From Glandiceps talaboti (taxonomy: Eukaryota; Hemichordata; Enteropneusta; Spengelidae), in NCBI RefSeq assembly GCF_964340395.1, contig NC_135552.1, positions 9,471,494 to 9,535,493 of the forward strand: a DNA stretch of 64,000 nucleotides, written 5' to 3'. Shown here one piece after another: positions 46,751-59,582 of the stretch. Both the position numbers and the translations under genes were made by a program. Position 1 is the first letter of the stretch; each line of letters starts with the position of its first letter. Under the pieces are notes generated by a model. The model worked only from the letters and a program-made list of their open reading frames with translations, made no database searches and was not told where the DNA came from.

Positions 46751-47140
46751 GTCCATTCAATAGCTTACCTAAAAGGAGACCTCGGTTGCCAAAGTAGTAA
46801 AAAAGTACAACAATTAATGTAAAAATATTTGAGTAAAAAAATCAGACTAAATACACAAGCGAAGTTCAAAGTGGTGTTTTTTTACCTGTGTGGAATTGTA
46901 TCGTACTTCTTCTTTCCCGCGTTATTTTTTGCTTGGTCGACCATCTAACCCAGCGTCCCAGATAGAAGCTAATTCCCATATTGGGACAATTTTCGCAGTT
47001 TGTTGACTAATAAATGATACAACTTGAGAGGCCTGAAATCAAAGTTTGGTTCAATTTTACCACCAGCAAAACCTACGAGTTGCAGCGACAGGACTTCAAT
47101 ATGTACTAAACGAGATCAAACGCAGAACGCTTATTAGTGG

Positions 47141-47231
47141 CTGTGTTGTGTTGTGTTGTGTTGTGTTGTGTTGTGTTGTGTTGTGTTGTGTTGTGTTGTG
47201 TTGTGTTGTGTTGTGTTGTGTTGTGTTGTGT
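47141..47231. repeat. (TTGTG)n microsatellite
   Basis: About 18 pure pentanucleotide units. Confidence 0.98.
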
Positions 47232-48039
47232 ATCTCAGCGTGGGTGCATAAATAACATGTTCACTATTTAGGACGACAACTTACGATTGTTTGGCGCCAA
47301 GAGTCTCTCAGACCAGATAATCATTTTGATGGTTATAGCGATACTGTTACATACAAGTAATACTGATGAAAGATAGAAAACCGTTTTCCCGTATCTGTGT
47401 GCATGCACAAGGGACACATAGTGAAATTGAAGATATGGTGAGATTAGTAAACGAGCACTATTTACGGCGGAGGGGGAGGGGGGTCGGCTGAAGAGAAAAT
47501 TGGACAAGACCTTGAAATGTATTGCCCTTGATCCAGCGTAGCCTCGATGTGAGCCAGAAGACATACATATGTATCAAATGAGCAATACATATTCATGACT
47601 CCTACGTGCTTATTACCTTCAGATGAAGTCAGAAATAATTGTTATTCATCCAATGGACATATGTTAAATCATGCACTGACTAGTATAGCCAAAGAGTACG
47701 AAAAGAGCCTTTATTTCCTGGAGTGGTTTTTCCCCTGTAACCCGTTCATGATTTTATTTCTAGTAACTCTGAGCACCCTAAACAGGCTTTAAAGGGTTCA
47801 TGTGTGCTGGATAATGGAATTGATTGAGTTGAGGTATTGAAGACCATATTCAATGATCTTCAATTATTCTGTCACTCTAAAATATCTGTATGGTTTCATA
47901 TGTTCATATGTTATGCCTCTAAATGACCTTCTACATGTCCTTTTTTTCAAAATAGATATCCCCTCCCACACCCTTCCCACCAGTAGCCACCAAAGCCAAG
48001 TAATGCTATCTCCCCACCCCACCCCAACCAAAGGGAGCA

Positions 48040-48522
48040 ATATGCATACATTATAACCCAAAACAGGACTATCCAATATATAGTAATATTGATGTGTAGA
48101 CCCGCGTTCCACACCATTCGCAGTGTGGAACACAACAAAACTTCATGATTAAATGAACCAGTAGTATTAATGCAGCACCCTACGTTATACTGCCCTACTG
48201 TCTAAGAATTTGAAATTAGGTTAGCGCTCAAATTAATGTATTAGTGTGCAATTCATTTGTACACCCCAGCGTGCGTGCATGTGTGAGTAAGGGGTGGGTG
48301 GGGGGTGGCTGATAATAGCCCGTTTCACAATTGACAGTGAGGGCGCTGTTATTCCGTACGTGTATCTCATTTCTGACTTGCCATCGCTGCATAACTACTA
48401 CTTGTTCGTTTAATCATGAAGTTTTGTTGTGTTCCACACTGCGTATGGTGTGGAACGCGGGTCTACACATCAATATTACTATATATTGGATAGTCCTGTT
48501 TTGGGTTATAATGTATGCATAT
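48040..48522. mobile_element. Foldback element with 126-bp near-perfect arms
   Basis: The arms 48040-48165 and 48396-48522 are almost exact reverse complements, separated by about 230 bp. Each arm contains its own small palindrome (GTTCCACAC...GTGTGGAAC, 48106-48131 on the left). Matching open frames on opposite strands (CSTLRMVWNAGLHINITIYW) simply reflect the inverted arms. The high arm identity suggests a young insertion. Confidence 0.9.
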
Positions 48523-49621
48523 TACCCGGACATAATCCCTTGTCCAATTATGTATTTATTAAACTCCTTACACAAAACATGAAATATCACAAATTATACA
48601 AAAAACAAAACAATACTGATAGAAATTAACTCCTACATTACCCATGGCCCGGTCAGAAATATCCCCGGACCGGGAAAAATTTTTTTATCCTGATCGTGAT
48701 CCGGATAAGCTTTTTATCCCGATCGAGATAAGCAGCTCTCTGGTGCATGTAACTATGACGTGGTGCATATGGAAATAGGTTCTGCTCTCAAAGACATACA
48801 CTTACAAAAAAGCCAGGCGTCGGACGTGCGTTGTCCAGGACATTGTTTCAGTACACTTGTTTGAAGTGCATTTTAACTCGAATAATTGTATCCTATCGGG
48901 ATAGGGATAAACAGATGGTGTCAACACCCCCCCCCCCTTCGTAAATTCTGCTCGAACCCTTAAGCCCATAGATACCCGGGAACTTTCATTCATTCAAGAT
49001 TTGCATACCAATGCACGATATCCACAACTTCAAAGTTTAGAAGAATATGGGACGTGCCGCATAGTTTGACAAATTGTCATGAATTACTGTCCTCTTTACG
49101 GCAATCGTGCACAGTATAGTATGACTAATTGTCTAACTAATTATCATAAAGCACTGTCTTCTTTACGGCAATTCTAACTCGCGTGTTCTCGCTCCACACT
49201 AGTATATGCTTTGGCTATCCGAGAATGAGTGATACGCCAATGACATCAAAAGGGTTAGAACGTCACCATTAGTCGTTGGGGGCGATCATACTATAGGTTA
49301 TGTTTCTACATTGGTCCCCTAACTTGAGCCCATAAACTTCGCTCAGTTGCTATGTCAAGTTGAGAGGACAAAGAGGACACCGTGGCTGCTTCCTACAACT
49401 ACCAACACCACAATGTGTTTTTGTGATGGCATTGCATTACAATCAATGTCCATATTTCGATCAAATTGACAAAGTTGGAGGCTAGAACTCCCATAGACTA
49501 AATGGGCGCATTACCGGTATTGTCTGGACCAAGGTTATCATCCCAGCTCCTCCACCCCCCCCCTCCAATATCTTACCACACTGTTCCCTTTCACTCCTGT
49601 GAGACCACAACTAACAAATAA

Positions 49622-49755
49622 TTGATTCACTCACTCACTCACTCACTCACCCACCCACTCACTCACTCACTCACTCACTCACTCACTCACTCACTCACTC
49701 ACTCACTCACTCACTCACTCACTCACTCACTCACTCACTCACTCACTCGCTCACT
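49622..49755. repeat. (CACT)n microsatellite
   Basis: About 32 units with a few CCAC and CGCT variants. Confidence 0.97.
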
Positions 49756-52247
49756 GCATGGTTGCCAGCGACGATTTCACGGATATGTTCTGATATTACA
49801 GTACAATGGTGGCAGCGGTGGGATGTGGTATCAGTTGGTGCCAAAATATTAAGATTAAATGTAAAGTTAGGGAGCCGTCCTAATTTACATTTACGGCCTG
49901 GGGGGGGGGGGGGTCGGAGGAATTTAGGGGTGTCACTCGAAAATTCCACATGCACCGGAAAAGGGAGGAAAGGGAAGGAAGGGAGGGGTGCAAATTATTT
50001 TCATGCGTTAATTTTCTATTTCTGCTTCGCTAAATAGCTTCCTACCGGAAAGAAGTTTGCAAAAGCAAGCTCTTACCACAAGGTGTATCACCCTGCACCC
50101 TTCTCCATTTATAGCTGCCTCAATATGATACGTATTATTATCAACACTAAACAGAGATTAACAATCATGTTGTCATTTATTATAAGTACAGAAATCCAAG
50201 TAATATTTCTAGCAGCCAGCAAAATTGGACTGTTCTAATTATCTCCAGCTAGTCTGATATTTATATGACAAAGACATTCTCCAAATTCCCATCATAATTG
50301 AATTGTTGTTAATATACTGGCTAAATTCGTTAACTAACTTTTCAAAGCAAATTTTGAAAGCTTCAAAATCAGCTTAAAACTCCTAACCTGAAAGGTCCAG
50401 TCGTTCTTTCCGCTTTATGTCCTATGCTCAATAACGAGTGGATATAGCGAATGGTTACATAAACGGACCAACGACAAGACATTTCAGGCAAGAGACTCCA
50501 CCCCATCCCAGATATTGTGGATCTTATGTCATGGTATCACTGGGGCGAGAACATGGGATCGAAAACCTGGTATTTTATAGTGTCAAATAAAATGGCACAT
50601 GCAAACGAATTTGACATGACAGACTCTTTATTATTCATTTTTGTAACTTCAACTTTCTACATGTCAACCAAATCAATGAGCGCGACATGCATTTGTATTG
50701 CGTGGGTAAACTTAAAGGCATATAATAATTGAAAAGAGCAATGTATGGCATAACTGCATGCTGCATGACCTATCGCGTGACATCACAATTCGCTGAGTTT
50801 AACCTGTCATTCCAACAATCCTACATTCCTGAGCGCATACACCAACTCGAGCCAGTTCGTATTCACACGTGTCAGTGTTTAGCGTGGCCTTGCATCCAGG
50901 GCTCGCCTTTGCTGTTCCTTTACTGCAGGAGAGAAAATAATACATTGTTATTGTGTGGATGGACAGGAAGGATTGACATTTAGAAGGATGATAGGCCTAG
51001 GGGTGCGAAATCATTCACAAATTTCTCGATTATCAAATAATTATGCATTAAGTCATCTCTCTACTGCGGAAACCTAGTTTTCAGCTCTTAAACTAGACAC
51101 GTTAAACTATTATTGATGTATGTGTAGAAGATTAGTTACACAAATGGGTGATAGCGGTGCCTTTTTGTGCGGATAACCTGTAATCCCGTAATCAAAATAC
51201 AGTAAATAGAGTCCCCCTAATAATAATAATATACACTGGAAGTCATTACAAACGCCACTTTACTGTCAGTATATTTAAACCGCAAACAATGAAAGTCCAA
51301 ACAAAAAAATGCTGGACACTAGGTAGAATCCTGAAAGTTATCCGAAACACTACCCTAGTGTGAGTATAATTAAAGTGGCCATACGGAAGAGGATTGGGTA
51401 TTTATATTTATATAATTTATAAAACAATTTAATCATGGCTTGCTACTTGGAAAATCAACGAGGAACGACATAGTCAAAGTCCTTTGTTTGTAACTCAATA
51501 AATGGCAAAAGAGTGTGTAAAATGTAAGTCTTACAATTATCACATTTTTTTAGCTTTTCACAGGTATTCAATTACATACACAGACTTGATCTGTGTTGTT
51601 TCACAACGATTTTTGAAGTAGGAAACCATAATAAATTTGTTTTATGCCAAAATAAATATCAAATCCTCATCCGTGTGGCCATTTTTAAACCAATGTCCAT
51701 TCCAAAACTTCTCATGTCGTAACATTAACAATTATAGTTTTAGTTTGCATCTATTTCAGTTAGCTTGATAGCTCGGTTACGTTACGTTTCCTTTGTCATA
51801 TCGACAGATGTATACGTAGCCAAACAGCAAGTGTCGACAAACCCCATCCCTTCCATTCCCTCCTTGGAGTATATTTTCGGTGATACCGAATTTCCCTAAG
51901 TTCGACGATATGCAAATAATTGATCACTTACAAATGCAAGAAATAAAACAACCAATCTTACAGGAAGTTCAAAATGTTAGGTATTTTACTTTCCAGTACC
52001 CAATATTTATGTATGGACCAATTATAGATTTGTCGTTTTCTGATCATTTGTTGGAGTTAATTTGAAAGTTACAATAATGTCTGCATTGTGATAAACTAAT
52101 ATTTCTTTGCAAATGTTGACCAATTATGATATTGGAAATCGTACGCCAGAGCTTCTTCACTTGACAACGTTCTAAATATCTGTGTTCGAATGGGTCGCGA
52201 TATTTTAAAATCTTATAGTACTCAGGATTCAATTGAATAAGGATTTC

Positions 52248-52345
52248 TCACCCGCAGCATTGTTGGTACTGCCCGTCTTCAAGACACGTACATGTAACAC
52301 AGTTATCCTTCGTTTCGACCTCCCCAGGAGTACAACCATCATCGG
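52248..52345 (-). CDS. Secreted Cys-rich peptide, second coding exon
   Basis: The acceptor TTGAACGTAG/CC completes Ala30. The exon reads DDGCTPGEVETKDNC, VTCTC, LEDGQYQQCCG, then TGA. The C-x2-C-x-C ... CC pattern recalls von Willebrand type C folds and the DNCxTCTC...CC core of beta-microseminoproteins. Just before the stop there is a good donor (CGG/GTGAGA at 52251), so the exon may instead splice on to an unseen 3' exon and the protein may be longer. No such exon was found downstream. Confidence 0.75.
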
Positions 52346-52516
52346 CTACGTTCAAATACGTAAAATAACAATATATCTTCATGAGTAAACTTGATAATAC
52401 AACTTGACAGAGATGGTTCGTTATTTATGTATTGCAGCTATGAATTCGATCAAAGGCAGTGAGAGATATTAAAGGCCCAGGTATTGACAGTCAGGAATAA
52501 CTGATTCAAGTGGTAA

Positions 52517-52518
52517 AA

Positions 52519-52579
<61 letters not shown>

Positions 52580-52704
52580 GGCCGGCCGTCCGTCCGTCCG
52601 TCCGTCCGTCCGTCCGTCCGTCCGTCCGTCCGACTGACTGACTGACTGACTGACTGACTGACTGACTGACTGACTGACTGACTGACTGTCTGTCTGTCTG
52701 TCTG
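52517..52704. repeat. Four-block compound microsatellite
   Basis: The order is (CTGT)n, a GGCCGGC core, (CGTC)n, (TGAC)n, then (TGTC)n. Each block is nearly pure and changes by one base from the next. It lies downstream of one peptide exon, within the 53428-52345 intron. Confidence 0.97.
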
Positions 52705-53427
52705 GCTTGTAGATGATGCAAGTGATCTTGGTATTGAGCCTTACCTCTCAAACTACTGGGGGGGGGGGGTGAAATTTGGTTATGATTCTAAAGGTGTTAT
52801 TCTGCAAAATCTGTAAATGTCCTAAGCAACAAGCATAGCATCAAGTAAACAATTATGTATAATGCCAAAATAATGATGGTGTATATTGCAGCTATAACAC
52901 CATGGATGGGTAGGCATAGGAGTAAATCTTCAAAAAATGTATGCAGATATATCTAGCAACAAGACCACATAATCATTACAGAATATTAAAATGACCAGAC
53001 GTGGTGTAGTTAGAAAACACGTTGGCATCCAGACAATATGTCCATTACATAAACCGATGACGTCAGAGATTGATAGCATGGACAATACCAGCAGTACATG
53101 TGGAAAATATCGACAGTTCAATGTGATTGTTCCAAGCAAGGTAAGTAATTTCTAGCGAAACAACGACAACGGTACCCAGGATTACACAAGAAAGACATTT
53201 AATGGTGTTGAACAAAATATGTTATCTGAACTAACTACCCGCTTGAAACTCTAAAATAAATATGCGTCTATATGCGTAATTACCGATTGTTGTTTACTGT
53301 AAAATGTTGACATCACAAATTCCGCGAAACGCTTGTTATTTGATTGGTTGGTTACATACTATCAAATGTTATCTACGACAAAATAAAACCCTTCAAAATG
53401 CTGGTTTGTGTGCTTATTAGGACTTAC

Positions 53428-53515
53428 CTGGAAGACGCCCACACCAACAGTCGACAGTAGTGATAAATGCTGCCATAGCAACCGTTACCAAGAGAATAAT
53501 CACAGTCTTCTGCAT
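53428..53515 (-). CDS. Secreted Cys-rich peptide, first coding exon (signal peptide)
   Basis: ATG at 53515-53513 begins MQKTVIILLVTVAMAAFITT, a clear signal peptide (Lys then hydrophobic core). It is followed by VDCWCGRLP and the donor CCAG/GTAAGT (phase 1), which joins in frame to 52345. The joined product is 61 aa, about 40 aa mature, with 8 Cys at 23, 25, 34, 45, 48, 50, 59 and 60, enough for four disulfides. It is a secreted peptide, possibly an antimicrobial, immune or signalling factor; function is not determined. The exon probably extends upstream to an acceptor near 53566 (ACTGTAG). Confidence 0.78.
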
Positions 53516-53989
53516 GTTGAATATCAACGTCAATTTAGCACTCAATGTCAACAACTCTTGCTACAGTAGCAAAATGGAAAAAAAATGCACATTGTTGTCT
53601 CACGTGTAAAAAATTACAATAAATACAAAAAAAACTACTTTTTACATGAAAAGACCATGACGAAGTACAATACCTATGATCTAACTAATCTAAGAGAAAA
53701 AGGTGTTTTATTTTTTTAAATGTTTTGTAGCGAAATACGATATACATCAGATTTAAGATCAACTTTTTGTCTCAACAATCGGCGATACGGCAGTGATAGA
53801 AAGCAGGCGATATAAACACTTTAACCAGATTTAAACTGAATGCTCTCTGCAAAGGCAACGTCATTAGATTTTCTTTCCTACACACAATAATTGTTGGAAT
53901 GCAACAGAACATATGCGATTAGTTATGTTTGAAGTACTAGTATGTAATAAATGTAATTGAACTGGATGTGTGTATTTTTAAGATATAAC

Positions 53990-54570
53990 AAACTTACTGG
54001 GTCATTTTACAACTAAAAGCTACATTGACAAACTTTATATGGCACATGGACCTTGTCATCATCAATGTCCCAAATTGTACTGAATTTGAAGCATAATAGA
54101 TATAGCCTAATTACTGAAAAAACGTTTAATTATGCAAATGACTAATTGAAACTAAAGCGTTACATCAATACGCTTTGTAAGACATGTACCCACCCTAGTA
54201 TCATGAATGTAAATACCAAATTATAGAGAACTTGAAATGTGCACTTTTCATATATAGAAAATCATTACTTATGCAGATGAGTTATTAAAACTGACAGCTA
54301 CATCAGCAAACTTTTCAGGACGTGCGCTTTGTTATGTTTAAAGTAAGTACCATATATGTTGTACTGAATTTGAAGCATGTGTTCTTAAGATATAGCCTAA
54401 TTACTGAAAATCGTCAATTATGCAAATGGGTCATTACAACCACAAGCTACATTATCAAACTTTATACGACATGTGATATTGAATTTGAAGCATGCATTCT
54501 GAAGATATAGTCTAATTACCGAAAACCACTAATTATGCAAATAGCTCATTAATATTCATGAATGTTTACC
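53990..54570 (+). repeat. Degenerate array, unit 110-145 bp, with microsatellite tail
   Basis: At least four units share TGAATTTGAAGCAT, AAGATATAGCCTAATTACTG, AATTATGCAAATG, AGCTACATTATCAAACTTTA and ACATGT. After about 90 bp the array is followed by GATGACAAA and a (GACA)n tract. A reverse-oriented relative is at 63228-63470. Confidence 0.8.
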
Positions 54571-54659
54571 AAAACCTAATCAGCTCTAGCCATTACCCTT
54601 ATAAATATGTGCACGAAATTTTGTTTGAATTGTGCCAGACGTTTTTGGGAAAACGATGA

Positions 54660-54662
54660 CAA

Positions 54663-54725
<63 letters not shown>
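54660..54725. repeat. (GACA)n microsatellite
   Basis: About 16 pure units, directly after TGACAAA at the end of the preceding repeat. Confidence 0.98.
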
Positions 54726-54829
54726 TGCATCCCCAAACTATAACCTTCCCTTACGGATGGTAAAAATGTATGTTTTCGTAATGGGTATAAAGATATATAA
54801 GGTTTACAATCATTTTATAACCAAACTTA

Positions 54830-55005
54830 CACGAAAGCCCCAAAACAACGGAAGTAACGCGAAAGCCCCCTACAGTCGAAGTAATTCGAAAAAAAACCCG
54901 AAGTAATCCGAAAACCCCAAAACAACCGAAGTAATCCGAAAGCCCCAAAACAACCGAAGTAATTCGAAAGCCCCAAAACAACCGAAGTAATCCGATAGCT
55001 CCAAA
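54830..55005. repeat. 28-bp minisatellite, about 6 units
   Basis: The unit is CGAAAGCCCC AAAACAACC GAAGTAATC, with one shortened unit containing an A run. 28 is not a multiple of three, and the Gly/Phe/Leu-rich minus-strand frames across it (GCFGAF...) are shifted readings of the same unit, not a gene. Confidence 0.93.
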
Positions 55006-55308
55006 CATTCAACACCTATAATATGATCAGCATCAAATTTATTTATTTCTCCCCCCCCCCCCCCTACCCCTACCGTCATGCTCAGGAGGGAATAAAATCG
55101 ACGATCCTGATGTGATAAATTCTCAGACAGTGGTTTTCCACCAAATTAGCTCGGTCACTGTGGCTCGGTTAAAATTCACAAGCCTTTTAACGGGGACGTC
55201 AACAGCTGATTGCTACACTAAACCTCAGACTGCCACATTTTTCATTATGGTTCGACGTATGAAAATCGCACAGCGCAGTTTATTCGAAGTCATGCAGTGT
55301 AACATAGC

Positions 55309-55526
55309 CTACCTGTAGACGTTGAAGGACTAACGCTACTACACTATTTCCGCTATCCTAACCTCAGACAACTATAGTCTCTATAGTGGTCTGAGTCCTA
55401 ACTAATATTTTAATTTTTTGAATTTTCACTCGCGAAAATTAAAAAAAAACCAACGTAATGTTAGTTAGGATTGGAGTTAGGATAGGAAATAATGTGGTAG
55501 CGTTAGTTCTCCAAGTCTACAGGTAG
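55309..55526. mobile_element. Foldback MITE, about 218 bp
   Basis: The ends CTACCTGTAGAC and GTCTACAGGTAG are exact complements. The inverted arms continue for about 55 bp (ACTAACGCTAC, TATTTCC, TATCCTAAC). It has no coding capacity. It lies in the 5' intron of the Cys-rich peptide gene, about 500 bp from its promoter. Confidence 0.88.
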
Positions 55527-56040
55527 GTAGGTAGGTGTAACACAAATGGAGAACTCGTTCTTTTCACAGTGACGTCGGAATGTTTTACGGCATTTCCCAT
55601 GCTTGACAACCAGGAATACATGTCAGAGGCCTGCAATCTTAGAAATCACAGTTTTGCATACTTACTGCTACTCTTATAAGTAGCTTGTTACAGTCATAGT
55701 ATGGGGTGAGGATGGGGAGGGGGTAAAGCATTAGGTCGAGGCTACCCCAGCGTGTTAAGAGTAAACACAGCAATGTGAATCTCTAACAACGACCAACAAT
55801 CACCAACTCTACGAACAAAATATCCAAAGCCCGATTTCTAGAAAAAAGGGCAATTTTTATATGCAAGCTAAACGTTGTGTCATGATTAATAACGACAGAG
55901 TTATTTCTGGGGATAAATGATGCAGCGTAAAAACAGAATATTTCGATCGAATACTTTTTGACGGAAAATGCATAGCACCCAAAAACATTGAATACTTACA
56001 GCAATTCATAAACACGAAAGTCCTAGATGGATTGACTTAC

Positions 56041-56065
56041 CTTCAATCAGTTGGGTCGGAATGGT
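56041..56065 (-). other. Putative non-coding first exon of the Cys-rich peptide gene
   Basis: A strong donor (TTGAAG/GTAAGT) at 56040 lies about 30-50 nt downstream of a TATA-like box on the same strand. The interval has no ATG. It would splice over a 2.5-kb, repeat-filled intron to the exon with the signal peptide. The exact start site is a guess. Confidence 0.45.
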
Positions 56066-56085
56066 GAAAGAATCTCCTGGGCCCT

Positions 56086-56096
56086 GCTATTTAAAG
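56086..56096 (-). promoter_or_regulatory. TATA-like box of the Cys-rich peptide gene
   Basis: In the minus sense it reads CTTTAAATAGCAGGGC, a TATA-type element about 25-30 bp before the presumed start site. Placement before a good 5' splice site supports it. Confidence 0.45.
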
Positions 56097-57233
56097 TCTC
56101 TCTGACAGAACAAATGATGAGGTTGACGTCAATATTTTATTAACTGTCCCCCGGAAGTCACGGAGCAGAATATAAATTAGTGTAATTGCTGAAAATTGAA
56201 AAAATGCAATAAACAAATTACAACAGGGGTAAACTGGTTCTTTAAATTAATTAACGGTAAATTAAGTACAAGAGATTTAAACAAAATGGAAATTTTAGAC
56301 AATGGATTCGACGAAATAGCTGATAAATTAATGTCAGCTCTGCAATAATAAATGTCTTGGAGTCTTGTAATGATTGTTGATGGCTTTTTTGGGGCTGTAA
56401 ATCTATTTCACGCGTTACTAGGGTTACACGATTAATTGAGTTTTAATTCAAAGAGCTCAGTTTTCAGGAAGAAATTTTCATGATTTATGAAACCGTTTTT
56501 GTATGTTCTGACAGAAAGTAGCTATGGCCGGTGAAACTTATTTGCATATCACATGCTATCAAAACAGACAAGGGGTCGAACGAAACAACTGTTTGCATAT
56601 TGTCACACTCCACCCCCCCCCCCCACCCCCACCCCGGAGAAATTTGTGTTGAGGAGTAAGGGTGCATGTACTATACCGATACAGACTGGTTCAAGTCCAT
56701 ATTACTCTGACCAGGGACGAAATAGCAATGACAAAATCAAGAACTATATACTGATTTACAACAACAAAATGGGAATATTTTTATTTCCGAAGTCACCGAA
56801 GAATAGGGGCCTAAAAACGCAGCGAGAACACAAATTCCAAACAGGACGTTGTCTAAGAATGAAGGGTCTTACTCACGACCATGTCGCAATGAAACGAACA
56901 AGGCTTTTCAGTTTCACCTTATAGGTCTAAGGTGTCATATCTCACACTCGTTAGTGAATGTTAATCTCCCTGACTCTCCTTAGTTGGCTTCCAGACTAGA
57001 CGCTCCTGGGCTCGTATGAAATAAAAAATCCCCAACTCGTGTGAAATATTCCATCTCAGCAATTTGAGTGTATTTCGTTGTGCGAACTTTGTCCCAAATG
57101 AACATAAATATTACATGTGTATTTGTCGAAAATTCGAGAATAATTAAATAATCCAACATAAACCCCGCATTTCTTTTTTCTCACGATTAATCTTAAACTG
57201 CAGGACAAGTTTTATTTTAATTTTTTTTCTGTA

Positions 57234-57697
57234 CGCAATATTCTCAACAAACTCTGATTTCAAGCGCTGATTGGAAATCATTCAACTACTAAATGCTGGT
57301 AATTTTTCCTCAGAGTGATGACTTCTTAGTACACCAAATGTCGATTAATTTCACAGGAAGCTGAATTTTGAAGTCATGTCATCTTCCGCCTAAATATATC
57401 ATAGAATCATCCGAATACAAACATTTTCTTTTGTTAAACTTTTAACTTGACAAATTAATGAATTAATGTTTTCGACTTTTCTCAATAAATCAAAACTACA
57501 ACCTAATTGCATTGTATTAACCGGTGACAACCATTTTTATTTCCCATGTCACCAGTCAAAACAGACATTGTTATAGTAATTACTGAAAATAAAATTAAAA
57601 ACATGATTAAACATGGCAGTTCTCTTTTGAGGAGGGGGAGGGGCTACATTTATAGCGTATATGATTATTTGTGGTCACGTGATAGAGGAACTGTGAT
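57234..57697 (-). repeat. Dispersed repeat, copy B (inverted partner of 42764-43210)
   Basis: It is the reverse complement of copy A with small indels. One edge stops about 30 bp before the (CTGT)n tract at 57727. Confidence 0.88.
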
Positions 57698-57726
57698 AAG
57701 TCTGATAAATCTGTCTGTACGTTCAT

Positions 57727-57930
<204 letters not shown>

Positions 57931-57939
57931 GTAAGTTTA

Positions 57940-59582
<1,643 letters not shown>

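Noticed and set aside
51880-52065. Plus-strand frame IPNFPKFDDMQIIDHLQMQ... that looks faintly protein-like
   Set aside because: 61 codons, no splice or family support; kept only as a note.
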